Assembly: GCA_001029295.1 (NCBI GenBank)
Contig: LDXJ01000056.1
Span: forward strand, 62,001 to 126,000
Direction of reading: 5' to 3'
Length of the DNA stretch: 64,000 nt
Origin: Peptococcaceae bacterium CEB3
GTDB taxonomy: Bacteria > Bacillota > Desulfitobacteriia > Desulfitobacteriales > Desulfitobacteriaceae
The position numbers and the translations under genes are program-made. How positions within the stretch are numbered: the first letter of the stretch is position 1; each line of letters begins with the position of its first letter. Below, one piece after another: positions 34,877 through 43,569 of this stretch. Under the pieces are notes generated by a model, which saw only the letters and a program-made list of their open reading frames with translations, made no database searches and was not told the DNA's origin.

Positions 34877-35042
34877 CTCTAAACCCCCTCCTCAATCATA
34901 CCAACGGGAACACGGGGCCCTATCCCGTCCCCTGACTCCGAACCGGAAACAATACGACTTGCCCCCTGCAAACTGAGCCAACTCACCCAATCTATGCCTC
35001 AAACTTTCTTCAAACTTGCTCCCCCCTTCCCTGTGCCTTACT

Positions 35043-35648
35043 TTAACCTTCGGCAACCGCTGCCTCGGCCCGACTCCGGCCCAGTTCCACCCCTGTCTGA
35101 AAGGCCTTGAGGTTCACCTCCAACAGCCGCTCCGGAATCCGCCTCCTGATCACGGCATCCCAGGCTTTGGGGGAGAGATCCAGATACACAGAGAGCACTC
35201 CGAGAAGAATCAAGCTGCTGACGCGGATATTGCCCAGGGCTTTGGCTTCGGCAGCGGCGGGGATGAGCTGAAGCCTAAGACCCTTCCCACTCAGGAACTC
35301 CATGATACCTGTGGGATAGGGCTTGTACTCCCCGATTTGTCCCGGCATGATTTCCACATCGTTGATCAGGATTAACCCTCCCCGCTTGACGTAATGCCCA
35401 TAACGAACCGCTTCCAAACGTTCAAAAGCGAGGAGTATATCCGCCTCTCCCGTACGCACGATGGGGGAATAAACCCCCTCCCCGAAGCGCAGGTGGCTGA
35501 CCACACTCCCACCCCGCTGAGCCACGCCGTGGACTTCCGTTTGCTTCACTTCCGCCTTTTCCTCCGCGGCCACCAGCGCCAATACTTCGCCGGCCAAGAG
35601 CACTCCTTGCCCCCCGACTCCACAGAGAAGGACATTTGTGACAGGCAT
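35043..35648 (-). CDS. iorB: Indolepyruvate:ferredoxin oxidoreductase beta subunit (copy 1)
   Basis: With IorA this gamma-domain subunit oxidatively decarboxylates aryl pyruvates to aryl-acetyl-CoA, reducing ferredoxin. The 201-residue length is standard. The pyruvate:ferredoxin gamma fold is shown by NVLLCGVGGQGVLLAGEVLA and VHGVAQRGGSVVSHLRFG. ATG 35648 shares one base with the IorA stop (TAATG), so the two are coupled. Confidence 0.95.
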   Translation of the reverse strand: MPVTNVLLCGVGGQGVLLAGEVLALVAAEEKAEVKQTEVHGVAQRGGSVVSHLRFGEGVYSPIVRTGEADILLAFERLEAVRYGHYVKRGGLILINDVEIMPGQIGEYKPYPTGIMEFLSGKGLRLQLIPAAAEAKALGNIRVSSLILLGVLSVYLDLSPKAWDAVIRRRIPERLLEVNLKAFQTGVELGRSRAEAAVAEG

Positions 35649-37402
35649 TACACAACCCCCTTTAAAACAATGGCATCGAACTTACAGGCCTGGGCACATA
35701 AAGAACAGCCGGTGCAAACGACCTCATCGATCCTGGGCTCTTTACCCGGCAAAACGCCGGGACAGCCCAAGCGCTGACAAGCCCCGCATTGTGTGCATTT
35801 GTCTTCTCGGATCACGTAAGGTGTCTTGGGCCTGTCTTTTTCACCCCGGGCAAAAATACAGGGCCGATTGGTCAAAATCACCGAGGGTCCCTCATGCTGA
35901 AGGGCCTCTTGCACCGCTTGAAACATCTCCTTCTGCCGAAACGGATCCGCGACCTGAACGTGCTTCACTCCGATCGCCCGGATCAAAGCCACCAGATCCA
36001 GACGGGGCGCCTCCTCACCCTGTAAGGTCATGCCAGTGGCAGGGTGCTCCTGATGTCCGGTCATCCCTGTCGTCCGATTGTCCAAAATGACGGTTGTCGT
36101 ATTCCCCCCGTTGTAGACGACATCGATGAGAGAAGGGATCCCGCCGTGAATGAAAGTGGAATCGCCCATGACTGCCACGACTTTGTCCATTCCCCCCAAT
36201 TCAAAGCCGAAGGCATGGCCGATCGAGGAGCCCATGCAAAAAGAAGTGTGCATCGCGCCCAGAGGGGGGAGGGCTCCCAAGGTGTAACAGCCGATATCCC
36301 CTGTCACCAGAACGCCGGCTTTTTTCAAGGCCAGATAGGCCCCCCTGTGAGGACAACCGGGACAAAGCTGGGGCGGCCGGGCGATAAGGTCAAATTCACT
36401 CGTAAAGTCATCAACCGCTTGTTCCCCAAGCAAGGCTTGGGCCAATATGTCGGGATTATACTCACCGCTGCGGGGAAGGCGTTCCTTGCCTACGATGTTA
36501 GTGATACCCCAAGCCCGGATCTGTTCTTCCAGGAAAGGCTCCAATTCCTCAATCACATAGACCACCTCATGCCGGGCGCAGAAGTCGCTGATTTTTTGCC
36601 TGGGCAAAGGATTCGTCAAGGCCAGTTTGAGAAACGAAGCCTCCGGAAAGAGCTCTTTGGCATAAGTGTAAGAAGCTCCGCTGGTGATGATCCCGATCTC
36701 GCTCCTGCCCTCTTCAAGCCGGTTGAAAGGATAACTCTCGGCAAACGCAGTCAGCCGCTCCATTTTGGCATCCAATTTAGCCCGCAGAGCCTTGGCAAAA
36801 ATCGGCACGACCCAATTGGGCACATCCTTGACAAAACGGCGTTCGTTGGTGTTTTCCCCGCGTTCACCCAGGCTCACGATTCCCTTGCTGTGGGATACCC
36901 GCATCGAAGTGCGATAAAGAACCGGTGTCGAAAACATCTCACTCAGTTCGAAAGCCAGTTTAACGTAATCCTTGGCTTCTTGGGGATCACTGGGCTCGAT
37001 CATGGGAACCTGAGCCATTCGGGCCAAATAGCGGTTATCCTGCTCATTCTGGGAACTGTACATGCCTGGGTCGTCGGCGGAAATAACCACAAAACCTCCA
37101 AGCGTCCCGGCGAAGGGAAAAACCATAAAGGAATCGGAGGCCACGTTGAGTCCCACATATTTCATGGAACACAGGGCCCTTTTCCCTGAGAGAGCGACAC
37201 CCATCGCCTCATCAAAAGCGACTTTTTCATTGGCCGCCCACTGGGAACGAATCTCCGGATAGTGAGCGATATTCTCCAAAATTTCCGTACTGGGCGTTCC
37301 GGGGTAGCCTGAGGCAAAATAGACGCCGGCCTCATAAGCCCCCCGGGCGATTGCGGTGTTTCCGGCCATGAGCATCCGCCGGTCAGGGCTTGTCAATGTC
37401 AT
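35648..37402 (-). CDS. iorA: Indolepyruvate:ferredoxin oxidoreductase alpha subunit (copy 1)
   Basis: The 584-residue subunit contains the pyrimidine domain (about 1-190), a middle domain and the thiamine diphosphate domain (GDIGCYTLGALPPLGAM, then MGDSTFIHGGIPSLIDV). The C-terminal ferredoxin module has two 4Fe-4S motifs (CTQCGACQRLGCPG and CTGCSLCAQACKFD). In fermenting anaerobes the enzyme handles phenylpyruvate, 4-hydroxyphenylpyruvate and indolepyruvate from Phe, Tyr and Trp. It begins an operon with iorB and probably paaK; AGGAGG lies before ATG 37402. Confidence 0.96.
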   Translation of the reverse strand: MTLTSPDRRMLMAGNTAIARGAYEAGVYFASGYPGTPSTEILENIAHYPEIRSQWAANEKVAFDEAMGVALSGKRALCSMKYVGLNVASDSFMVFPFAGTLGGFVVISADDPGMYSSQNEQDNRYLARMAQVPMIEPSDPQEAKDYVKLAFELSEMFSTPVLYRTSMRVSHSKGIVSLGERGENTNERRFVKDVPNWVVPIFAKALRAKLDAKMERLTAFAESYPFNRLEEGRSEIGIITSGASYTYAKELFPEASFLKLALTNPLPRQKISDFCARHEVVYVIEELEPFLEEQIRAWGITNIVGKERLPRSGEYNPDILAQALLGEQAVDDFTSEFDLIARPPQLCPGCPHRGAYLALKKAGVLVTGDIGCYTLGALPPLGAMHTSFCMGSSIGHAFGFELGGMDKVVAVMGDSTFIHGGIPSLIDVVYNGGNTTTVILDNRTTGMTGHQEHPATGMTLQGEEAPRLDLVALIRAIGVKHVQVADPFRQKEMFQAVQEALQHEGPSVILTNRPCIFARGEKDRPKTPYVIREDKCTQCGACQRLGCPGVLPGKEPRIDEVVCTGCSLCAQACKFDAIVLKGVV

Positions 37403-37919
37403 TCTCTTGCCCTCCTAAGTTTATTTTTTTTAAAGATTTTTAAAGCAACTGTGCCTTGGTTTATCATGTATTCGTATACTATCAGAAACTTTAGGCATTA
37501 AGATCCGTATTGCCATGAACGGCTAACTGAAGCCGCCCGATAGCCAAAATAGCATCCTGAACGGTTCGACATCGGTATAACTTTCTTGTTTTCTTATATA
37601 TACCTTGACAAAACTAGACACCTAAAGTATGCCAGATTTACTGCCTTTTTTTGAAATCTGGTTCACTCGTCGCTATACCCACCCCGGCAAGCACCTTGCT
37701 CGCAGAGGAGTCAGCCTACCAAGGCACCGGGCACCGGGCACCCGGGCCCCCGGGCCCCATAATAATGTTTTATGGACTTCCTGCCAAAGGTTCTTTTGAC
37801 CCGGTCAAAGGTCAGAAATCCGGGTTAAGCTGCCCTGTTCAAACAGGGCAACTGTCAAAAGCGGTCTCTGAACAGTACACCGTCACATCCTTTCCCCCTG
37901 TACTAGATAAGCCGGGATC

Positions 37920-37947
37920 TTTACACCGGGGCAAGTTCTGATAGAAT
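37920..37947 (+). promoter_or_regulatory. Probable promoter of the symporter operon
   Basis: TTTACA (37920-37925), 16 nt and TAGAAT (37942-37947). The remaining divergent gap (37403-37919) holds a GC-rich CCGGGCAC-type repeat (37726-37757), a perfect GCCCTGTT/AACAGGGC hairpin (37842-37859) and no gene. Confidence 0.5.
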
Positions 37948-38002
37948 GAGGCTCGAAACCCGTATTCACAATTATCAGATATGCCAGAAAGGAGGTTGGG
38001 TT

Positions 38003-38107
38003 ATGCTGGGGTTAACAGATAGCGGAGTCATTGCGGCATATCTATTGACGATTGCCAGTGCAGTCCTTTGCGTCGTCTACGGTTTAGTCAATTGGAGAAA
38101 ACAATAG
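38003..38107 (+). CDS. Symporter small accessory protein
   Basis: A 34-residue protein starts at ATG 38003 after AAAGGAGG. It begins MLGLTDSGVIAAYLLTIAS, forms one membrane helix (about 9-29, ending VLCVVYGLVNW) and closes with a basic RKQ tail. Short proteins of this kind, with MLGL at the start and VYGLxNW at the end, are encoded directly before sodium:solute symporters in many bacteria. The symporter follows after 14 nt. The role is presumably assembly or stability of the transporter (inference from context). Confidence 0.85.
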   Translation: MLGLTDSGVIAAYLLTIASAVLCVVYGLVNWRKQ

Positions 38108-38121
38108 GGAGGGAAATCCAA

Positions 38122-39699
38122 ATGAACATTACCGTCTTCATCGTCATTCTGGTCATTTATTTGGGCATCATCGCCTTCTTAACCTATCTGGGCTACAGAA
38201 GAACACATTCTTCCAAAGACTACATGGTGGCGGGTGGTGAAATTCACCCTTATTTGATGGGCTTGGCTTACGGCGCCTCTTTCATCTCCACTTCCGCCAT
38301 TGTCGGCTTTGGCGGGGCCGCCGGAGTCTATGGCATGAGCTTATTGTGGCTGACCTTTGCCAACATCTTTGTGGGCGTTTTCATCGCCTTTGTCGTCTTC
38401 GGCAAACCGACCCGGGCCCTGGGTCAGCAGCTGGAAGCCTTCACTTTCCCCGAGCTCTTGGGGAAACGCTATGATTCCGTCTTTCTCCGCCGCTATGCCG
38501 CCGCCCTTTTCTCCATCATCATGCCTTTGTACGCCGCCGCGGTCCTAATCGGAGGAGCCCGTTTCCTCCAGGAATCCATGCACCTGAGTTTCACCGGCGC
38601 CGTCTGGATCTTTGCGGTCCTCGTCATGGCCTTCGTCTATTTCGGCGGTCTGAGAGGAGTGGTCTATACCGACGCCTTCCGGGGCACCCTGGATTTTCTC
38701 GTCATGGCTACGCTCATTGTTTTGACGTACATCAAGCTGGGAGGAATTTCCCACGCTCACGCCCAACTGGAAGGGATGAAAAATATGGTCCCCGCGGCCT
38801 TGGCCGCCCAGGGGCATACCGGCTGGGCCTCCATGCCGGTCTTCGGCTCCCAGATCTGGTGGTTTGTAGTGTCAACTCTCATTCTCGGCGTGGGCATCGG
38901 TGTGCTGGCCCAGCCGCAACTCATTGTCCGCTATCTCATGGTTAAATCCTCCAAGGACATTAACCGGGCCCTGATCTTTGGCGGTGTCTTTATCCTGTTC
39001 ATGACCGGTGTGGCCTTCACGGTCGGAGCTTTGTCCAATGTCTATTTTAAGGACACCACAGGCAAAATCGCCATAGCCGCCGCCGGGGGCAATTCCGACC
39101 TGATCATCCCCTCCTTTGTCTCACAGGCGATGCCCTCTTGGTTGAGTTACCTCTTCCTGCTGGGCTTATTGGCCGCCGCCATGTCGGCCCTCAGCGGACA
39201 ATTCCACATGATTTCCACCTCCGTCAGCTATGACCTCAATCCCAAAGCCGACAAGAACGCGAACAAAACCGTTATGCTGGGTCGTCTCGGCATTGTGGCC
39301 GGCTTTATTCTGACCATGTTCGTGGTCTTTCAGTTGCCGGGGAGCATTATCCCTATCGCAACTTCTATCTTCTTTGGCTTGTGTGCCTCCGCTTTCCTTC
39401 CCATGTACGTGGGCGCTCTTTACTGGTCGCGTTCAACCCGGACCGGAGCGATCTGGAGCATGCTCGCCGGAACCTTGGTTTATTTCTACATGGTCCTCTT
39501 CGTCCACAGCAAAGAAGCCTCCATTTTCGGTGTATCCAAAGCCCTTTTCGGCAAGACCCCCCTCTTCACCAGTCCCCTGAACTATATTGACCCTCTCATC
39601 GTCGCCCTGCCTGTCAGCATCGTGATCTTTGTGGCGGTCTCCCTCCTGACGAAAGCGGGGGACATCCCTCTTCCCCATAAGAAGACGCTCATGGTCTGA
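38122..39699 (+). CDS. Sodium:solute symporter (SSS family)
   Basis: The 525-residue protein has about 13 membrane helices and the SSS signature regions: DYMVAGGEIHPYLMGLAYGA near the N-terminus, YFGGLRGVVYTDAFRGTLDF, and SALSGQFHMISTSVSYDL late. GGGAGG precedes ATG 38122; an upstream in-frame ATG at 38068 lies inside the small accessory gene and is rejected. Members import carboxylates, amino acids or other solutes with sodium. Flanked on both sides by iorAB operons, it may take up an aromatic or amino-acid substrate, but the sequence does not show which. Confidence 0.95.
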   Translation: MNITVFIVILVIYLGIIAFLTYLGYRRTHSSKDYMVAGGEIHPYLMGLAYGASFISTSAIVGFGGAAGVYGMSLLWLTFANIFVGVFIAFVVFGKPTRALGQQLEAFTFPELLGKRYDSVFLRRYAAALFSIIMPLYAAAVLIGGARFLQESMHLSFTGAVWIFAVLVMAFVYFGGLRGVVYTDAFRGTLDFLVMATLIVLTYIKLGGISHAHAQLEGMKNMVPAALAAQGHTGWASMPVFGSQIWWFVVSTLILGVGIGVLAQPQLIVRYLMVKSSKDINRALIFGGVFILFMTGVAFTVGALSNVYFKDTTGKIAIAAAGGNSDLIIPSFVSQAMPSWLSYLFLLGLLAAAMSALSGQFHMISTSVSYDLNPKADKNANKTVMLGRLGIVAGFILTMFVVFQLPGSIIPIATSIFFGLCASAFLPMYVGALYWSRSTRTGAIWSMLAGTLVYFYMVLFVHSKEASIFGVSKALFGKTPLFTSPLNYIDPLIVALPVSIVIFVAVSLLTKAGDIPLPHKKTLMV

Positions 39700-39789
39700 A
39701 CATTCCGGGTCCCTTGGTACGAAGGGGTAGTGAGGCAGGATGGATGAGCACATCGGTGTTCTGATCTGACAGAACTCAGGTTTCCGGGC

Positions 39790-39821
39790 AAGAGGGTCGC
39801 GTTCAGGGAGCGCACCCTCTT
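39790..39821. terminator. Hairpin between convergent symporter and iorB2 genes
   Basis: AAGAGGGT (39790-39797) pairs with ACCCTCTT (39814-39821), with an inner GCG/CGC. T-runs are weak on both strands. Its place between convergent genes suggests a bidirectional terminator. Confidence 0.5.
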
Positions 39822-39858
39822 ACTTTGACGCACTGCCTTGCTCGCAAGAGGCCGCTGC

Positions 39859-40449
39859 TCAGACGGCAGCCGCATAGTCATACCCCAGGACAAACGCTTT
39901 CCGGTTAATCTGCAAAAGCTTTTCCGGAATACGGGCCTTGAGAGCGTCCTGCCAAATTTCCGCCGGGAAATCCATAAAGCGGGCGCATATACCCATGAGC
40001 ACGACATTGGTTGCCCTGACATGGCCGGCCTCGGCAGCCAAGCGCAGTCCGTCCGCTTCGACCACCCGGCCGATTCTCTCTCTCAGCCGCGGGATAATGT
40101 TGTCCGGATAGACAGCCGCGCCAATCAAGACGGGCAGGGGAATAATTTTCTGGCTATTGACGATGAGAACCCCATCTTTCCTCAAGTGGTGGGCCCAGCG
40201 ATAGGCCTCAAGCTGTTCGAAAGCCACAATCATATTGGCCTCCCCCTGGTCAATGACGGGCGAGTTGATCCGTGTTCCCAAACGCACCTGAGTGACGACT
40301 GAGCCACCCCGTTGGGCCATCCCGTGGATTTCGGACATTTTGACATCATAACCCTGAGACAGGGCTGCCGTAGAAAGAAGTTTGGATGCCAGAATGGTTC
40401 CCTGCCCGCCGACACCGACGAGCAGGATATTCTTGTCCTTCCCCATCAA
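39859..40449 (-). CDS. iorB: Indolepyruvate:ferredoxin oxidoreductase beta subunit (copy 2)
   Basis: This 196-residue subunit has the same fold as copy 1 (NILLVGVGGQGTILASKLLS, IHGMAQRGGSVVTQVRLG). It has diverged clearly from copy 1 along the whole length, so it is not a recent duplicate. It overlaps the preceding iorA2 by 4 nt and is the last gene of the long minus-strand run from the right edge. Confidence 0.95.
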   Translation of the reverse strand: MMGKDKNILLVGVGGQGTILASKLLSTAALSQGYDVKMSEIHGMAQRGGSVVTQVRLGTRINSPVIDQGEANMIVAFEQLEAYRWAHHLRKDGVLIVNSQKIIPLPVLIGAAVYPDNIIPRLRERIGRVVEADGLRLAAEAGHVRATNVVLMGICARFMDFPAEIWQDALKARIPEKLLQINRKAFVLGYDYAAAV

Positions 40450-42173
40450 TGCGCACCCCCTTTTCTCAGAGCGTCAAATTTGCAAACATTAACGCAAAGC
40501 CCGCAGCCCGTACAGAGCGCGGTATCCACTTGAACTGATTTCTTCTCCTCATCCCAAGCCAGGGCCGGACAACCCAGCTTCAGACACATCTTGCAACCCG
40601 TGCAGTCATGAACTTCCACCGGAGGATCGATGGTCTTGACAATGAGAGCGCAGGGCCTGCGGGAGATGATGACGGAAGGCTCTTTGGCCGCCACCTCCGC
40701 CTTAATGACCTCTTTGGCCCGGTCCAAATCAAAAGGATCCAGCACAGAGATACGCCGAATACCCAAAGCCCGGGCCAAGGCGACAAAATCAATCTTGGAA
40801 GCGGGCTGACCCATGAGGGTTTTGCCGGTGGCGGGATTGTCCTGGTGTCCGGTCATGGCCGTGATCGAGTTGTCCAGGATAAGAACGGTGGAATTTCCGC
40901 CATTGTAAACCACATCCATCAGACCGGTGATCCCGGAATGGAGGAAGGTTGAATCCCCAATCACCGAAACGACTTTCCCGGCTAGGTCCGGCTGAGCTTT
41001 TTCCATCCCCAGAGCCCCGGAGACGGAGGCTCCCATGCAGATACAGGTGTCCATCGCTTCCAACGGCGCCATGGTGCCCAGCGTATAACAGCCAATATCA
41101 CCGGAAACGACAAGTTTTAATTGTTTTAAAGTGTAAAAGATTCCCCGGTGGGGACAGCCGGGGCACATTACCGGCGGGCGGACCGGAGCTTCAAAAGGCG
41201 CCGCCTGGACAGAACTTTCGCCCCTGATCTTCTCCTTTACCAGTTGGGCTGAGAATTCCCCATAAGGTGGGAACAGCTCTTTGCCATTAACCTCAATTCC
41301 CCAGGCCCGGACTTCTTTTTCCAAGTAAGGGTCCAGTTCTTCCACAACGTAAAGTTTCTCGACTTGGGAGGCAAAGTTTTTGATCAACTGGGGTGGCAAC
41401 GGATGGGTGAACCCCAGTTTGAGAACGGAAACGTCAGGCAGGGCTTCCCTGATATACAGGTAGGAGACCCCGGATGTAATAACCCCAATTTTCCGGTCCC
41501 TCAGTTCCAGCCGGTTAACGGGAACGGTTTCCGCATACTCAACCAGCCTCTGCAGGCGCTCTTCCACCACCAAGCGGCGGGCCTTGCCATGAGCCGGCAG
41601 CATCACATATTTGCGGGCATCTTTGGCATAAGGCCTGAGTGGACGCTCTTGCGGGTCGTTGAGCTCAACCAGGCTCTGAGAGTGGGCGATGCGGGTAGTG
41701 ATCCGCAACAGGACCGGAGTGTCAAATCGTTCCGAGATCGTTAGAGCCAAACCGACCATGTCCTTGGCTTCCTGGGAATCGGACGGTTCCAGCATCGGGA
41801 TCTTGGCAAAAGAAGCGTAATGACGATTATCCTGTTCATTCTGCGAAGAATGCATGCCAGGGTCATCGGCGGAGACGACCACCAGCCCGGAACGGACCCC
41901 GGTATAGGCGGCCGTAAAGAAAGGATCGGCCGCAACGTTGAGTCCAACCATTTTCATACTGACCAAAGCGCGGGCTCCGGCAATGGCGGCGCCCAGTCCA
42001 ACCTCGAGCGCTACTTTCTCATTGGGCGACCACTGACTGTAAACATCCGGATACTTGGCGAGGTTTTCCAGAATTTCTGTGCTCGGAGTACCCGGGTAAG
42101 CAGCGGCCAGGCGCACCCCGTACTCATAAGCACCTCTGGCAATAGCCTCATTGCCTGTCATTAAAGTTTGCAT
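40446..42173 (-). CDS. iorA: Indolepyruvate:ferredoxin oxidoreductase alpha subunit (copy 2)
   Basis: The 575-residue subunit has the thiamine diphosphate motif GDIGCYTLGTMAPLEAM, then IGDSTFLHSGITGLMDV, and two C-terminal 4Fe-4S motifs (CTGCKMCLKLGCPA and CTGCGLCVNVCKFD). ATG 42173 is chosen (GGGGAGGG upstream) over one 24 nt earlier. It follows the thiolase of the benzoyl-CoA region. A different aryl pyruvate preference from copy 1 is plausible but not shown by the sequence. Confidence 0.95.
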   Translation of the reverse strand: MQTLMTGNEAIARGAYEYGVRLAAAYPGTPSTEILENLAKYPDVYSQWSPNEKVALEVGLGAAIAGARALVSMKMVGLNVAADPFFTAAYTGVRSGLVVVSADDPGMHSSQNEQDNRHYASFAKIPMLEPSDSQEAKDMVGLALTISERFDTPVLLRITTRIAHSQSLVELNDPQERPLRPYAKDARKYVMLPAHGKARRLVVEERLQRLVEYAETVPVNRLELRDRKIGVITSGVSYLYIREALPDVSVLKLGFTHPLPPQLIKNFASQVEKLYVVEELDPYLEKEVRAWGIEVNGKELFPPYGEFSAQLVKEKIRGESSVQAAPFEAPVRPPVMCPGCPHRGIFYTLKQLKLVVSGDIGCYTLGTMAPLEAMDTCICMGASVSGALGMEKAQPDLAGKVVSVIGDSTFLHSGITGLMDVVYNGGNSTVLILDNSITAMTGHQDNPATGKTLMGQPASKIDFVALARALGIRRISVLDPFDLDRAKEVIKAEVAAKEPSVIISRRPCALIVKTIDPPVEVHDCTGCKMCLKLGCPALAWDEEKKSVQVDTALCTGCGLCVNVCKFDALRKGGAH

Positions 42174-42322
42174 GGGCTGATTCCCTCCCCGATTCATCTG
42201 TTCGATTTGATTGTACGCTCATAGCCTGACGCATCCCCAATGGCCTTCTTCGCCAGTGACCGACTCATCTGGGAGGCTCCGGCGGGAATGTCCGCCTGCC
42301 TTTACCTTCACTAGGCGTCTTC

Positions 42323-43516
42323 TCACGAGACCTTGATTACCAGGGCCGCGCCCGTGTCGCCGGCTGCACACCCTGTGAACAGGCCATAACCGCCACCAAG
42401 AGTTACCAACTCCTCGGCCATTTCAATAATTGCCCGGCCGGTGGTCGGACCCTGAGGATGTCCATAAACCAAGGAACAGCCGTAATTGTTCATTTGCATG
42501 ACGTCAACACCCATTTCGTGTGCGAGGTAGAGATCGTTCGCGGTAAAAGGGTTGTGCGTTTTAATGGCTTTAACGTCCTGAATGCCAATCCCGGCTTTTT
42601 CCAAAGCCATCCGGGCGGCCGGAACCATGGCCTCCGCCATATGCGCTTTGGCCGCCCGGGCATACCCATAAGAGAGGATTTGGATTTCAATGTCTTTGTC
42701 TGCGCTCAGTTCCCGGGCTTTATCTTTCGTGGTAACGATGATCCCACAGTTGCCGTCCGCCGGGTGGGTTTGAGCGCCAAAAGAATGAACCCCGCCGGGA
42801 ACAACCGGTTTGAGTTGAGTTAAACCTTCCGAGGTTGTGGGCGTAACCCCCTCGTCAGTCTCTAGTCTGGCCGTTTTCTTCCTACTGATTTTGTACTCGG
42901 CCGGAAACATATAACGCTTTTGGAACGCCCTCTCATTGGCTAAAGCATCCTGATACTGCTCGTAGCGCCTGACGGTCACCCTGTCAATATCTTCTTTGCT
43001 GATCCAACCGGCCTTTTTCACCACATTTTCCGCCGTCTGAATCATGGCGACCTCGCCCCAGGGATCTGAAGCAAAATTGTCCATCAGCCAGCTTTCGGAA
43101 ATCAGTTCACCTCCGGGGCCCATGGGATTGGGCCAGACTGTAAAGGGGCCGTTAGAACAACGATCAGTCATCAAGCAGAATGAGGTTTCGTAAAGACCTG
43201 TCTCGATACCGGCAGCCGCCTGGTTCACAACCGTAGTCGAGGTGGAGCAGGCCTGGGAGATATGGCAGCCCGGAATATTGGGGGCCCCCATTAAAGCCGC
43301 CGCCCAAGGAGCAGCGTAAAAAGTGTGCAGTTGCCCAATCGTTTTGCCGAAAACGAGGTATTCGAATATTTCGGGGTCAATCCTTTTCTCAGCCAGCCAT
43401 TTTTTGGCGGTTGAAGCCGCCAATTCAACCGCATGTTCGTTTTGCAGACTTCCCTGCCAGCGGGCAAAGGGTGTGCTGTAATAACCGCCGTAGGGGATAT
43501 AGGCTTTGGCATACAT
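42323..43516 (-). CDS. Thiolase-family protein
   Basis: Thiolases cleave 3-oxoacyl-CoA with CoA. The 397-residue protein has the nucleophile Cys90 (HISQACSTSTTVVNQA), a His in CSLVYGHPQGPTTGR and the second Cys in FTGCAAGDTGAALV. The N-terminus (YIPYGGYYSTPFARWQGSLQ) departs from classic acetyl-CoA acetyltransferases, so it belongs to a divergent subgroup and may act on cyclic or aryl-derived 3-oxoacyl-CoA. AGGGAGG precedes the ATG. The acyl-CoA dehydrogenase gene lies 53 nt upstream. Confidence 0.85.
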   Translation of the reverse strand: MYAKAYIPYGGYYSTPFARWQGSLQNEHAVELAASTAKKWLAEKRIDPEIFEYLVFGKTIGQLHTFYAAPWAAALMGAPNIPGCHISQACSTSTTVVNQAAAGIETGLYETSFCLMTDRCSNGPFTVWPNPMGPGGELISESWLMDNFASDPWGEVAMIQTAENVVKKAGWISKEDIDRVTVRRYEQYQDALANERAFQKRYMFPAEYKISRKKTARLETDEGVTPTTSEGLTQLKPVVPGGVHSFGAQTHPADGNCGIIVTTKDKARELSADKDIEIQILSYGYARAAKAHMAEAMVPAARMALEKAGIGIQDVKAIKTHNPFTANDLYLAHEMGVDVMQMNNYGCSLVYGHPQGPTTGRAIIEMAEELVTLGGGYGLFTGCAAGDTGAALVIKVS

Positions 43517-43569
43517 GTGAAAACCTCCCTAATTTAGAAGTCAGAAGCAGGAAGTCGGAAGTCGGAAAC

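Noticed and set aside
37445-37455. Sigma-54 (-24/-12) promoter before iorA1
   Set aside because: GGCAC and TTGC are both present on the minus strand, but the GG-to-GC distance is too short for sigma-54.
38068-38121. Upstream in-frame start of the symporter
   Set aside because: It lies inside the small accessory gene and has no ribosome binding site; ATG 38122 has GGGAGG.
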